From: JAYXXU01 sp049301135 | Lineage (GTDB): Bacteria; Pseudomonadota; Gammaproteobacteria; Pseudomonadales; Moraxellaceae | Assembly: GCA_049301135.1 (NCBI GenBank) | Contig: JBAQKP010000044.1 | Location: forward strand, 1 to 64,000 | Direction: 5' to 3' | Length of the DNA stretch: 64,000 bases | In this document: piece after piece, positions 11,907-21,360 of the stretch | Position numbering within the stretch: the first letter of the stretch is position 1 | How the letters are laid out: the number at the start of each line of letters is the position of its first letter | Translations under genes and position numbers: made by a program | The notes under the pieces: model-generated | What the model was told of the DNA's origin: nothing | The model's database searches: none | Seen by the model: the letters and a program-made list of their open reading frames with translations, nothing else

Positions 11907-13700
11907 ATGAACACTGCGATCCAGACTGCACTTGCCACCGCGCTTGACTCACTGCAACAACAAGGGATTTTGCCTGCTGATTGGCAAGACCGCAGCGTGT
12001 TAAATCGCACCAAAGACCGCAGTCATGGCGATTTTGCCAGCAACGTCGCAATGTTGGGTGCCAAACCCGCCGGTTTAAAGCCGCGTGAACTGGCCGAAAA
12101 AATCCTTGCCGCATTGCCCGCATCCGCCGAGATTGCCAAAGTCGAAATTGCGGGTGCAGGCTTTATTAATTTCTTTTTAAATGCCGATCAACGCGTTGCG
12201 GTGCTGGATCAAATCTCCGACCAAGCCGATCAGTTTGGTGAAAACCAAGCGCACGCCGGTAAACGTGTCCAAGTCGAGTTTGTCTCAGCCAATCCGACCA
12301 GTTCGCTGCATGTTGGACATGGTCGTGGTGCAGCATATGGCATGACCGTAGCGCGTTTGTTAGAGGCGACCGGCTATCAAGTCGAGCGTGAATACTATGT
12401 GAATGATGCCGGTCGGCAGATGGATATTTTGGCGACCAGTACCTTTTTGCGTTACCTTGAAATCAACGGCGCGAGTTTTACTTTTCCATCGAATGGCTAT
12501 CGCGGCGACTATGTGTTTGATATTGCCAAAGTCGTGCAAGATGCACATGGTGCGGATTTTGTGCGCGATATCAACGCGATGTTTGCTGACGTACCGGCTG
12601 ATGCGGTATATGGCGAGCCAGACGCAGAGGGCAAAAAACCACTACTGTCCGGCGATAAAGAAAAACATATTGATGGCCTGATTGCCAACGCGCAGCGCTT
12701 GCTCGGTGCGGATGCCTATCGGGTGTTCCATCAGACGGCATTAAATAGCATTTTGGCTGACATTAAAGACGATCTGGCCGAGTTTGGCGTGAGCTTTGAT
12801 CAGTGGTTTAGCGAAGCCACCCTAAATAGCAAAATCACCGAAGCGTTAGAGGTTTTACAAGCCAACGGCCATCTGTATGTCAAAGACGACGGCAATACAT
12901 GGTTTAAATCAACTGATTTTGGCGATGAAAAAGACCGCGTGGTCAAACGCGCTAATGGCCAAACCACTTATTTTGCGGCCGATATTGCCTATCACCTGAA
13001 CAAATACCAGCGTGGCCTTGACCAGATTATTGACATCTGGGGTGCTGATCATCACGGCTATATTGCACGGGTCAAAGCAGCGATTGCTGCGATGGGCTAC
13101 GATCCGGCCAAGCTCACCGTGTTGTTGGTGCAGTTTGTTAGCCTATGGCGTGGCGGTGAGCAAGTACAAATGTCGTCGCGCTCAGGGCAGTTTGTTGAGC
13201 TGCGTGAGTTGCGCAAGGAAGTCGGCAACGACGCTGCGCGGTTTTATTATGTGATGCGTAAAAGCGAACAGCATATTGATTTTGATCTGGATTTGGCGGT
13301 ATCGCAGGATAAGAATAATGCGGTGTACTATATTCAGTACGCCCATGCGCGGATCTGTCGGATGCTGGAAAAGCTGGCTGATCAAGGCAACGCGCTGGAT
13401 CAAGTGGCTGGCCGTGCGGCTGCCGGCCGTTTGGTTGAGCCGGTCGAAACCGAACTGCTGGTGAAGCTGGCCGCCTATCCAGATATCGTGGCGCGGGCGG
13501 CAGAACAGTACGAGCCGCATCAGTTGGGCAACTACCTGAAAGAATTGGCCGCGTTGTTTCATGGTTGGTATAACGAGCATAAAGTGCTGTGTGATGACGC
13601 TGAGTTGATGCAGGCACGTTTGTTGTTATCGGTGTCAGTACAGCAAGTGGTTAAAAATGGTTTGTTGTTACTCGGTGTGTCTGCGCCAGACAGCATGTAA
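11907..13700 (+). CDS. argS: Arginyl-tRNA synthetase
   Basis: The 597-residue class I synthetase charges tRNA-Arg. It has the N-terminal Add-1 domain, the HIGH-type motif HVGHG in NPTSSLHVGHGRG (about 131-143) and a degenerate KMSKS loop (QMSSRSGQ), as is normal for bacterial ArgRS, then the anticodon-binding DALR domain at the C-terminus. The start is the ATG at 11907; an in-frame TTG lies 9 bases upstream. It precedes the ftsN-like gene, as in Acinetobacter. Confidence 0.96.
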   Translation: MNTAIQTALATALDSLQQQGILPADWQDRSVLNRTKDRSHGDFASNVAMLGAKPAGLKPRELAEKILAALPASAEIAKVEIAGAGFINFFLNADQRVAVLDQISDQADQFGENQAHAGKRVQVEFVSANPTSSLHVGHGRGAAYGMTVARLLEATGYQVEREYYVNDAGRQMDILATSTFLRYLEINGASFTFPSNGYRGDYVFDIAKVVQDAHGADFVRDINAMFADVPADAVYGEPDAEGKKPLLSGDKEKHIDGLIANAQRLLGADAYRVFHQTALNSILADIKDDLAEFGVSFDQWFSEATLNSKITEALEVLQANGHLYVKDDGNTWFKSTDFGDEKDRVVKRANGQTTYFAADIAYHLNKYQRGLDQIIDIWGADHHGYIARVKAAIAAMGYDPAKLTVLLVQFVSLWRGGEQVQMSSRSGQFVELRELRKEVGNDAARFYYVMRKSEQHIDFDLDLAVSQDKNNAVYYIQYAHARICRMLEKLADQGNALDQVAGRAAAGRLVEPVETELLVKLAAYPDIVARAAEQYEPHQLGNYLKELAALFHGWYNEHKVLCDDAELMQARLLLSVSVQQVVKNGLLLLGVSAPDSM

Positions 13701-13757
13701 GCTGTTGTGACGATGTGTTGATTTGGCTGGCTGCGATGATTCGACAGGAGTAAGCAG

Positions 13758-14417
13758 GTGTTCGGTAAAACCCCAAAACGTGGTGCGGTACAACGTCCTG
13801 CACAATCGCAGCAACCGCAAAAACTGATCCCAAATTGGCTGTGGATGCTGTTTGGCACGCTGGTTGGCCTGTCGATTGCGGTGCTGTTGTTCTTGTGGCA
13901 ACCGTGGCAACCCGCCGAGCGTGCCGATCCGACGGCGGTTGCCACTCTGCCCGAGCAGCCTGAACCAGCAGAAGGCAAAGCGGATTATCAGTTTTATGAT
14001 TTGTTGCCGAAGCAGCAGGTGACACCCGTGCCGGATCAAGAGGTGCCACTCTCGACCAATCGGGATGCAGAGCCATTGCCCAGCCCACTGCCGGTCGAGG
14101 AAGCAGCACCGGAGGCTGTGTTGACCGCGCAAAACCAAGCCACCCCCGATCCGTTTGAGGCGGGTGCTGAGATTGAACGTGCGCCACAGTATGTGTTGCA
14201 GATCAATAGCTTTCAGAATCCAGATGAGGCCGACCGGCAGCGCGCTGAGGTGCTATTGGTTGGCTTGTCAGCCGATGTGCGCCAGCATGTCGATGCGGTC
14301 GGTGTGCGTTGGTATCGGGTGGTGTCGGGCCCGTACTTGAGTCGTGATGAGGCACAAAATGCCCATCGCTTGCTACAAGACAGCGGCATTGCAGCATTGG
14401 TGGTCGAGCAGCGTTAA
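13758..14417 (+). CDS. FtsN-like SPOR-domain division protein
   Basis: The 219-residue protein has a short basic cytoplasmic N-terminus, one membrane helix (WLWMLFGTLVGLSIAVLLFL, about 30-49), a proline- and acid-rich periplasmic linker and a C-terminal SPOR domain (YVLQINSFQNPDEAD to SGPYLSRDEAQ). SPOR domains bind denuded septal peptidoglycan, and this layout with the gene after argS fits FtsN of Acinetobacter. It uses a GTG start with GGAG correctly placed before it. Assignment as true FtsN is likely but inferred. Confidence 0.8.
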   Translation: MFGKTPKRGAVQRPAQSQQPQKLIPNWLWMLFGTLVGLSIAVLLFLWQPWQPAERADPTAVATLPEQPEPAEGKADYQFYDLLPKQQVTPVPDQEVPLSTNRDAEPLPSPLPVEEAAPEAVLTAQNQATPDPFEAGAEIERAPQYVLQINSFQNPDEADRQRAEVLLVGLSADVRQHVDAVGVRWYRVVSGPYLSRDEAQNAHRLLQDSGIAALVVEQR

Positions 14418-14434
14418 ACGGTTTTTTTAAGCCA

Positions 14435-14469
14435 AAAAAGCCGCAGTTCATTCAGAGCTGCGGCTTTTT
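14435..14469. terminator. Bidirectional intrinsic terminator
   Basis: AAAAAGCCGCAG pairs with CTGCGGCTTTTT across an 11-base loop. It lies between the convergent ftsN-like and dehydrogenase genes and has A/T runs on both sides, so it serves both. Confidence 0.88.
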
Positions 14470-14494
14470 GATGGGCTGTCGTTGCGTTAGCGGT

Positions 14495-15331
14495 TTAGCG
14501 ACCGGCTTGCATCTTCGTCGCCGCAGTAAAAATACGCTGATAGGCAGTCGGGATAATCCGCTGCATCAGGTCGAGTGCTTTGGCATCGTTACCGATCAAC
14601 ACGCGACGGGCATCGCGCTGTACCGCATCCAAGATCACGCGGGCAGCTTCTTCTGGTGGCGTGCGCAGCAGCTTGTCAAAATTTTGGATGCTTTTTTGGG
14701 CATCCATACCCAGTGTCGATAGGTTGTCTTTCATGCGTGCGGCTTTGGCGATGTTGGTACGAATCCCGCCTGGGTGCACACAGGTCACGCTGACGCCACA
14801 TTTTTGCATGTCGAGTTCTTGGCGCAGCGCTTCGGTAAAGCCGCGCACCGCAAATTTACTGGCGTTATAAGCACTTTGGGTCGGCTGTGCGGTCAGACCG
14901 AACAGACTAGAAATGTTCACAATATGGCCTTCACCAGCTTGTTTGATCAGTGGCAAGAATTCTTTGGTCCCATACACCACGCCCCAAAAGTTAATCCCCA
15001 TCAGCCATTCAAGGTCGGCATATTCCATGCCTTCGACCGTACTGCCAAGTGCCACACCTGCGTTGTTAAAAATCAGATTAACTTTGCCATGATCTTGTAC
15101 GGTTTGTTGCGCCCACTCGGCGACTTGCTCACGTTGTGCAACATCGACGATTTGGCTGGTGACTTTCACTGAGTAAGCATTCAGCAGTTGCTGCGTCGCT
15201 TGCAAGCCTTGCGCATTGACATCGCTTAAAGACAAATGGCAGCCTGCTTTTGCGAGCAATACCGCCAGTTGTTGGCCAATGCCTGAGCCTGCGCCGGTAA
15301 TTGCAGCAACCTTGTTGTTAAAATCTTTCAT
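14495..15331 (-). CDS. Short-chain dehydrogenase/reductase
   Basis: The 278-residue classical SDR has the cofactor motif TGAGSGIG (about 14-21), the structural NNAG (about 89-92), and catalytic Ser (NISSLFG) and YNASK. The acidic residue after the second strand (LSDVNAQG) suggests NAD(H) preference. The substrate is unknown; the long C-terminal extension is typical of hydrophobic-alcohol or lipid-type SDRs. It is divergent from a TetR-family gene with a palindrome between them, so local repression is likely. Confidence 0.85.
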   Translation of the reverse strand: MKDFNNKVAAITGAGSGIGQQLAVLLAKAGCHLSLSDVNAQGLQATQQLLNAYSVKVTSQIVDVAQREQVAEWAQQTVQDHGKVNLIFNNAGVALGSTVEGMEYADLEWLMGINFWGVVYGTKEFLPLIKQAGEGHIVNISSLFGLTAQPTQSAYNASKFAVRGFTEALRQELDMQKCGVSVTCVHPGGIRTNIAKAARMKDNLSTLGMDAQKSIQNFDKLLRTPPEEAARVILDAVQRDARRVLIGNDAKALDLMQRIIPTAYQRIFTAATKMQAGR

Positions 15332-15407
15332 GTGTGTGCCTCATGCCTACTGAATAAGTCGAAGTCGCGGATGAAGTTGCGACTTCAGCCAGCCTGACTT
15401 ACTATAG

Positions 15408-15433
15408 TTGCTGACAATGATGATTGTCAACAA
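15408..15433. promoter_or_regulatory. Candidate TetR-family operator
   Basis: A near-perfect inverted repeat, TGACAAT-GATG-ATTGTCA, is extended by matching TTG/CAA arms after one mismatch on each side. It sits in the 156-base gap between divergent SDR and TetR genes, where such regulators commonly bind. Function is inferred. Confidence 0.65.
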
Positions 15434-15487
15434 TTACGATAAAATCGGTTGGCCGTGTTATGATGGCAAACGTTATGGCATGAAACG

Positions 15488-16219
15488 ATGGCAATAAGCA
15501 TCATGACTGAGCAAAATAAGCAAACAGCGCCGCCAACGATGGCGACTGCTGCGCTAGAGTCGGCACCGGAAAAAACCGTGCGTCGGCGTAACTTTCGCGG
15601 CTTAAGCCTTGAGCAACGCCAAGGGGAGCGACGCGAGCGGTTGATCGCGGCAGGCTTGCAAGTCTATGGCACGCATGGATTTTTTTCGGTCACCGTGCGC
15701 GATGTCTGTGCCGAAGCCAAGCTGACCGAGCGCTATTTTTATGAGTCGTTTAAAAACAGTGAGCAACTGTTTAAGGCGATTTATATGCAGTTGATTGAGC
15801 AACAGCAGCAGGTGGTGATGTCTGCCGTGATGCAGGCTGCCGGCCGCCCGCATGAGCAGATGATTCGTGCGGGCTTGACGGTGTTTTTACGCGGCTTACA
15901 AGAAGATCCTCGCATGGCGCGGATTTTATTCATTGATGCGGTGTTGGTCAGTGAGTTATATGGCACGACGATTATCGATGCGGTCTCTCGTTTTGATCGG
16001 ATGATTCAGGGCTTTATGCTGCTGATGCTACCCGATGCACATCGACATGGCGTGCAGTTATCATTGGTTTCGACCGGCCTGAATGGTTACGTCACGCATA
16101 TCGTGATTCGCTGGGTCATGGGGGGCTTTAAAGAGTCGTTTGAGGAGGTGCTAAATGCCTGTCAGGTGGTGTATACCGCGTTTTTGAGCCTGTTACAGTC
16201 ACCCGCAGAGCTACCTTAA
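15488..16219 (+). CDS. TetR/AcrR-family transcriptional regulator
   Basis: The 243-residue protein has a 45-residue polar N-terminal tail, then the TetR helix-turn-helix (ERRERLIAAGLQVY to LTERYFYESFKNSEQLFKAIY, about 50-105) and a helical ligand-binding domain. The ligand is unknown. The start could be 15488 or the ATG at 15503; no strong ribosome site decides. Position next to a divergent dehydrogenase and a palindrome suggests it represses that gene and itself. Confidence 0.85.
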   Translation: MAISIMTEQNKQTAPPTMATAALESAPEKTVRRRNFRGLSLEQRQGERRERLIAAGLQVYGTHGFFSVTVRDVCAEAKLTERYFYESFKNSEQLFKAIYMQLIEQQQQVVMSAVMQAAGRPHEQMIRAGLTVFLRGLQEDPRMARILFIDAVLVSELYGTTIIDAVSRFDRMIQGFMLLMLPDAHRHGVQLSLVSTGLNGYVTHIVIRWVMGGFKESFEEVLNACQVVYTAFLSLLQSPAELP

Positions 16220-16259
16220 GCCGCAGTTTGCTCTGATTCAGTCTGATGATCAGCCCGTG

Positions 16260-17786
16260 TTATTCTGGCTCAGTCGGGTCATCGTCTTCGCCGAGGCCGA
16301 GTTTTTTCAGTCGATAGCGCAACGAGCGAAAACTCATCCCCAGTTTTTTGGCGGCGGCCGTGCGATTCCAGTGGCTTTGCTCAAGTGCCCGCAAAATCAT
16401 CTGTTTTTCAAGGTTTTGTAAATACAGCTCTAGACCTTCTACGGGCAAGCTCAGGGGTTGACCGACACTATACGGCGGTTCGCTCGGCATGGCGATCAGA
16501 TTGGCAGATCTACTGCTCAGATCACTGGTGGCGCTATGGCCAGAGGTTGCCTTCTGTGGTTCATGGTCAAGCTGAAGAATGGGGAAGTCATCTTCATCGA
16601 ATGGCATGGCTTGCGATGGTTTACTCGGGTTAGATAGTTGTAATTGCAAATGTTCCGGTAAAATTAAATCGCCTTCGCACAGGGTCAGTGCGCGCTCTAA
16701 GGTGTTTTGCAGTTCACGCACGTTACCCGGAAAATTATATTGTGCAATCACCGCCTGCGCCGCTGCTGACAGTTTGGGTGCGCTGATATTCCAATCCTGA
16801 CACAGCCGTTTGAGCAAGCTATCCGCCAATAATAAGATATCGCCCTCACGGTCGCGTAAGGGTGGCAGTGACAGCTCAATCACATTGATTCGATAAAATA
16901 AATCTTGGCGAAACTGGCCACTATCGACCATTTTTTGTAGGTTTTTATGGGTTGCACTCAGCAGCCGAACATCGACTGCAATCTCTTGTTGCCCACCAAT
17001 CGGGCGCACCTTTTTTTCCTGAATAGCGCGCAGTAGTTTGACCTGCATACTGAGCGGTAAGTCGGCAACTTCGTCCAAAAACAGCGTGCCGCCATTGGCC
17101 GATTGAAATAAGCCTTTTTTATCTTCAGTTGCGCCGGTAAAACTGCCTTTTTTATGGCCAAAAAACTCGCTTTCCATCAGTTCGGCCGGAATCGCCCCAC
17201 AGTTGACCGGCACAAACGCCGCCTGACTGCGTGGCCCAAGCTGATGAATCAACGAAGCGACCACTTCCTTGCCGGTACCAGACTCGCCGCTGATATACAC
17301 CGGCGCTTGTGAGCGTGCCAGCTTGTGTAACATGGTACGAAGCTGCTGCATCACACTGGATTGGCCGATCAGTCGTTGCTCGCTCATCGAATCACCGGCT
17401 GGGCTGGCGGTCGCTGAGCGATGCACCTGTAGCGCGTGCTCGACCAGTTCTTTGAGGCGCGGCATATCGACTGGCTTACTGACAAAATCAAATGCACCGG
17501 CCTTCAGTGCATCAATCGCCAAGTCCATGCTGCCGTAAGCGGTAATCACCGCGACTGGTAAGTCAGGATGTTGCTCGGCAATCTGTTGTACCAGTTGTAA
17601 GCCGCTGCCATCGGGCAAATTTAGGTCTGTTAAACAAATATCAAAATGCTGGCGGCTTAACAGTTGGCGGGCTTCGGCAAGATTTTGGGCGAGTAAGCAA
17701 TCAATCCCCATCCGCATTAAGGACAGGCGCATCAGGGTGCGTAGATCTTCTTCATCATCGACAATTAACGCAAGCTGGCGAGCCAC
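16260..17786 (-). CDS. pilR: NtrC-family response regulator PilR
   Basis: The 508-residue protein has a receiver domain (phosphoacceptor Asp in CLTDLNLPDGSG, about 54), a sigma-54 AAA+ domain with GESGTGKE (about 165-172) and GAFTGA (about 217-222), and a Fis-type helix-turn-helix at the C-terminus (WNRTAAAKKLGMSFRSLRYR). In Acinetobacter and Pseudomonas, PilR activates pilA and type IV pili genes with sigma-54. It follows pilS by 11 bases. The linker between the AAA+ and DNA-binding domains is long (about 80 residues). Confidence 0.9.
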   Translation of the reverse strand: MARQLALIVDDEEDLRTLMRLSLMRMGIDCLLAQNLAEARQLLSRQHFDICLTDLNLPDGSGLQLVQQIAEQHPDLPVAVITAYGSMDLAIDALKAGAFDFVSKPVDMPRLKELVEHALQVHRSATASPAGDSMSEQRLIGQSSVMQQLRTMLHKLARSQAPVYISGESGTGKEVVASLIHQLGPRSQAAFVPVNCGAIPAELMESEFFGHKKGSFTGATEDKKGLFQSANGGTLFLDEVADLPLSMQVKLLRAIQEKKVRPIGGQQEIAVDVRLLSATHKNLQKMVDSGQFRQDLFYRINVIELSLPPLRDREGDILLLADSLLKRLCQDWNISAPKLSAAAQAVIAQYNFPGNVRELQNTLERALTLCEGDLILPEHLQLQLSNPSKPSQAMPFDEDDFPILQLDHEPQKATSGHSATSDLSSRSANLIAMPSEPPYSVGQPLSLPVEGLELYLQNLEKQMILRALEQSHWNRTAAAKKLGMSFRSLRYRLKKLGLGEDDDPTEPE

Positions 17787-17797
17787 AACGCGATTCC

Positions 17798-19435
17798 TTA
17801 CACAGATTGAGAGGGCAGAGTGAATTTTTCCGCAGTATATGGGGCAAACACCAGTCGAAAGCAGGCGCCAGACGCTTGTGGCACATGAAATAAGTTGGCG
17901 CCATTGGCATCACAAATTGCCCGTGACAAGTATAACCCCAAGCCAGTGCCAGTGGATTCTGTGGTAAAAAACGGCTCAAATAACGTCCGCTGTGCCAGTT
18001 CACTGACCCCTGCACCTTGGTCAATCACATCAAGACTGATTCGGCCAGACTCATCCGCGCTAGCCGCCAAGCGTACCATCGGCTGCTCATGTAACTTAGC
18101 GCCATGGTGTAGCGCATTTTGAATCAGATTCACCAACACTTGTTCAAGTTGTTCGGGATCAAATTGCACCCAAAGCTCTGGCTGTAAGCGCCAGTCGAAT
18201 TGAGCGTATTGTTGCGCAAACAGTTGCTTCAGGATCTTGGGGAGCCATAAGTCTAGCGCGATCAATTGCGGCTCAGCACGCTCGCGCCGCGACAGTTGTA
18301 GCACATCTTCAATAATCCGATTCATCCGCTTGCTTTGCTTACGGATCATCAGCACCAGTTCAAGATCACTGGCATCGTGCAAGTTGCTGTGTAGGAGCTC
18401 ACTGGCTTGACTGATGGCGGCCAGTGGATTGCGAATTTCATGCGCGATACTGGCAGTCAGTCGGCCAAGCGACGCCAATTTAAGCTGTTGCGCTTGCTGG
18501 TTGACCCGTTCTAGTCCTTCAATCATCAGTAGGGTGACGTTTTGCACATCGTTGGCTTTAAGTTGGCTAAACTGCACGCCGAGTGCTTGGCGTTGCCCTT
18601 GGGGATCTTGTGGCAGGGTAAAGTAGTCGGCAATCCCATATTCGGTTTGTTGCATCTGTTCCGCCAGCAGCGGGCAGAGGGTGGCCAGTGGTTGTCCTGC
18701 GCGTAATCGTGGCTGGTGTAGCAGTTGTTGTGCCGCTTGATTGACCAATAAAATTTGTTGTTGTGCATCAATCACCAAGACACCCGACTGCATCCGCTCA
18801 ATAATGCGTTGGTTGAGCGCCTGTAGTTGCCGGACGTGTTGCGCTTGGGTGACCGCAATCCGCTCGACCAAGCGTAGCCGCTGCACCACTTGGCGGGTCA
18901 GCAGTGACACGCCTAAAAAACTGATCGCCAGCAGCACCGCACCACTGATATTACGGATGTCGGCATTATCAAACAGCGCAAAGAAAAATTGCTGCCAGAC
19001 CACCGTGATTACCGCAAACAGCACCACCACGAAGGCACGACCCGACGGTAATAAAATATTCGCCGCGACCACCACCACCAGATACAGCATCGACATCTGT
19101 AGGCTGGGGCCACCATTGGCATGCAGCATCAGTGACAGTGCCAACACATCGACAATCAGCATCACAAAGATTTGATTTTCTTGTTGATACGGCCAGTGCC
19201 GCAGTGTGATATAGGCCAACAGGCACGCAAAACAATAGCCCGCAATCGCCTGTAAATATAAATACGGCGCATTACTGCCGACGACGGGATTACTCACCGT
19301 CAGCAAAAACAACAAAATCAAAAAGAACGACAGCGAGATGCGATAGGCGGCATAAATCAAGGCCAGCCGATTCAGAATCTCCGGATCGGCACTGGGCAGT
19401 CGGCTCATCGGTGACATCCACATGGGGTTGGGCAT
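17798..19435 (-). CDS. pilS: Sensor histidine kinase PilS
   Basis: The 545-residue kinase has about six N-terminal membrane helices (residues 25-190), a PAS domain (about 205-310), the H-box HEIRNPLAAISQASELL (about residue 335) and an ATPase domain with GLGLYLSRAIC. It is the partner of PilR. Several ATGs lie close together at the 5' end (19435, 19423, 19417); no ribosome site clearly selects one. It starts 13 bases after the GacA-like gene. Confidence 0.9.
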   Translation of the reverse strand: MPNPMWMSPMSRLPSADPEILNRLALIYAAYRISLSFFLILLFLLTVSNPVVGSNAPYLYLQAIAGYCFACLLAYITLRHWPYQQENQIFVMLIVDVLALSLMLHANGGPSLQMSMLYLVVVVAANILLPSGRAFVVVLFAVITVVWQQFFFALFDNADIRNISGAVLLAISFLGVSLLTRQVVQRLRLVERIAVTQAQHVRQLQALNQRIIERMQSGVLVIDAQQQILLVNQAAQQLLHQPRLRAGQPLATLCPLLAEQMQQTEYGIADYFTLPQDPQGQRQALGVQFSQLKANDVQNVTLLMIEGLERVNQQAQQLKLASLGRLTASIAHEIRNPLAAISQASELLHSNLHDASDLELVLMIRKQSKRMNRIIEDVLQLSRRERAEPQLIALDLWLPKILKQLFAQQYAQFDWRLQPELWVQFDPEQLEQVLVNLIQNALHHGAKLHEQPMVRLAASADESGRISLDVIDQGAGVSELAQRTLFEPFFTTESTGTGLGLYLSRAICDANGANLFHVPQASGACFRLVFAPYTAEKFTLPSQSV

Positions 19436-19448
19436 GTTTGGGTCGCCA

Positions 19449-20084
19449 CTAAGGATTAATCAGGCCGTGCCGCATGGCCAAATGAGTCAGTTTGACATCA
19501 CTGTCGATATTGAGCTTCTCAAAAATCCGATAGCGATAGGTATTGACGGTTTTAACACTGACAAACAAGCGGTCGGCGATTTCTTGCGCACTGACGCAGT
19601 TGACTACCATCATCGCCACCTGCATCTCACGTTCAGACAATAAGTCAAACGGCGAGTTTTGTTGGTCAGACAGATAGCTGGCCGCCAACTGCTCTGCGAT
19701 GTCAGCACTGAAATATTTGCCACCTTGCATCACTTTCCGGATCGCCCGCACCATTTCTTCGAGTGGTGCGCCCTTGGTGATGTAACCGCGCGCACCGGCT
19801 TTGAGCAATAAAGACGGATAAGGCTCTTCGGCCAAACCACTGACTGCCAGTATGCGCAGGTCTGGTGCGTACTGTAACAGGCGACGAGTGGTTTCTACCC
19901 CACCAATACCCGGCATGTTGACATCCAGTAGCACCACATCTGGACAATTTTTGCGTGCAAAATCAATTGCTGCTTCGCCAGAATCGACTTGAGCGACCAC
20001 TTCGATACCACTGGTATCACTCAGCATCCGACAGATTCCCATGCGAACCAGTTCGTGATCATCGACCACTAATACTTTGATCAA
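19449..20084 (-). CDS. GacA/UvrY-like response regulator (LuxR-type)
   Basis: The 211-residue protein has a receiver domain (Asp in VVLLDVNMPGIGGVETTRRL) and a LuxR/NarL helix-turn-helix (LSEREMQVAMMVV to SVKTVNTYRYRIFEKL). The receiver signature is of the GacA/UvrY kind. The start is a TTG: AGGGAG lies 7 bases before it and the result begins like GacA, whereas no ATG exists nearby. It is upstream of pilS-pilR and probably in the same transcript. No cognate GacS or Rsm RNA is visible here. Confidence 0.82.
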   Translation of the reverse strand: MIKVLVVDDHELVRMGICRMLSDTSGIEVVAQVDSGEAAIDFARKNCPDVVLLDVNMPGIGGVETTRRLLQYAPDLRILAVSGLAEEPYPSLLLKAGARGYITKGAPLEEMVRAIRKVMQGGKYFSADIAEQLAASYLSDQQNSPFDLLSEREMQVAMMVVNCVSAQEIADRLFVSVKTVNTYRYRIFEKLNIDSDVKLTHLAMRHGLINP

Positions 20085-20280
20085 GTGTGACTCCCTTTGC
20101 AATCAGTCGAGTTTTTTGTTAAAGATGGTGAATACGCTTGCACTATGGGTTGCTGTTTCGTCATCCTAGCGTAATTCGTGATCCAGATACACCTTTGTGA
20201 CGGCGTGATGTGCGGCCAATGACCTTCGTCAATGATGCCGTAACGTGTTTGCCCGTTCAACCGCCAGCAGGATGCCTTCC

Positions 20281-21279
20281 ATGAAATCGTCAGTCCGTCC
20301 AGTGTTGAATCGCTGCCTATTGCTATTGGGGGTTGCGCTGCTCAGTGCGCCCGCACAGGCCGCCGATACGCGCGCCGCGATCAGTCGCGACGATGAAGCG
20401 CGGATGATCATGAATGACGACATGGTAGAGCCCGTGGTCGATGTGCGTAACATGTCTGTTGGTGGGGTTACCACGTTGGTCGAGCGGGTGCGTACCAGCA
20501 GCAGTAACTTGGCCAATTCGACCGTACAGCGCGTACAAGAGGCACTCAGCCTAAACGCCAGTTCTGCGGTAGTGATGGATGCGGTGACCGGCGATGTGCT
20601 ATACGGCAAAGCGACCGATCAAGCCGTGCCGATTGCGTCGATTACCAAAGTGATGACCGCGATGGTCACCATTGATGCCCGCTTGAATATGGCGGAGGCG
20701 ATTACTTTAGTGCCGAGTGATTTTGTCGGCCCTAAGGTCGCCAGTTCGCACTTGCGTGTCGGCGATACCCTGAACCGCGCCGAACTGCTGCTGATTGCGC
20801 TGATGAAATCCGAAAATCCAGCGGCCAAAGCCTTAGCGCGTAGCTATCCAGGTGGCTATGATGTGTTTATGCGCGAGATGAACAACAAAGCGCGGGCACT
20901 CAAGCTGAACAGTATGTTTTACGGTGATCCGACTGGCCTTGACCCACGCAACGTGTCTTCTGCACGTGATCTTGCAGCTTTGGTCAGCCATGCCTATGAC
21001 TACGGCGTGATTCGGCAGTTTTCATCGTATCAAGGTTATAATTTTAATCTGGGCAGCCGCACTTATTATGCAGCCAATACCAATAGTCTCGTGCGTGATG
21101 GCCGTTGGAACATCGGTTTGTCGAAGACCGGCTATATCCGCGAGGCGGGGCGCTGTGTGGTGATGCAGGCCAACGTCAACAATCGTCCAGCAGTCGTTGT
21201 CTTGATGGGTGCGAACAGTTCGCAGAGTCGTTCTGGTGATGCGACACGGATTTTAAATTGGCTACAAAATCGTTTTTAA
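20281..21279 (+). CDS. pbpG: D-alanyl-D-alanine endopeptidase (PBP7 type)
   Basis: The 332-residue serine peptidase of the S11 family has a signal peptide (CLLLLGVALLSAPAQA), the SxxK motif SITK in VPIASITKVMTAM, the SxN motif SEN in MKSENPAAKAL, and KTG in LSKTGYI. It would cleave D-Ala-DAP cross-links in periplasmic peptidoglycan. The ATG at 20281 is preferred for its AGGA site and signal peptide; in-frame starts at 20245 (GTG) and 20272 exist. In Acinetobacter the same gene lies next to thrC. Confidence 0.88.
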   Translation: MKSSVRPVLNRCLLLLGVALLSAPAQAADTRAAISRDDEARMIMNDDMVEPVVDVRNMSVGGVTTLVERVRTSSSNLANSTVQRVQEALSLNASSAVVMDAVTGDVLYGKATDQAVPIASITKVMTAMVTIDARLNMAEAITLVPSDFVGPKVASSHLRVGDTLNRAELLLIALMKSENPAAKALARSYPGGYDVFMREMNNKARALKLNSMFYGDPTGLDPRNVSSARDLAALVSHAYDYGVIRQFSSYQGYNFNLGSRTYYAANTNSLVRDGRWNIGLSKTGYIREAGRCVVMQANVNNRPAVVVLMGANSSQSRSGDATRILNWLQNRF

Positions 21280-21295
21280 TATGTGCTGTAATATC

Positions 21296-21323
21296 AAAAA
21301 GCCCTGATTGATCAGGGCTTTTT
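21296..21323. terminator. Bidirectional intrinsic terminator
   Basis: AAAAAGCCCTGAT pairs perfectly with ATCAGGGCTTTTT across a two-base loop, between the convergent pbpG and thrC genes. Confidence 0.9.
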
Positions 21324-21360
21324 TGTGGCTGACCCGCTGTGTTGTGCGGATCTGAACGGC

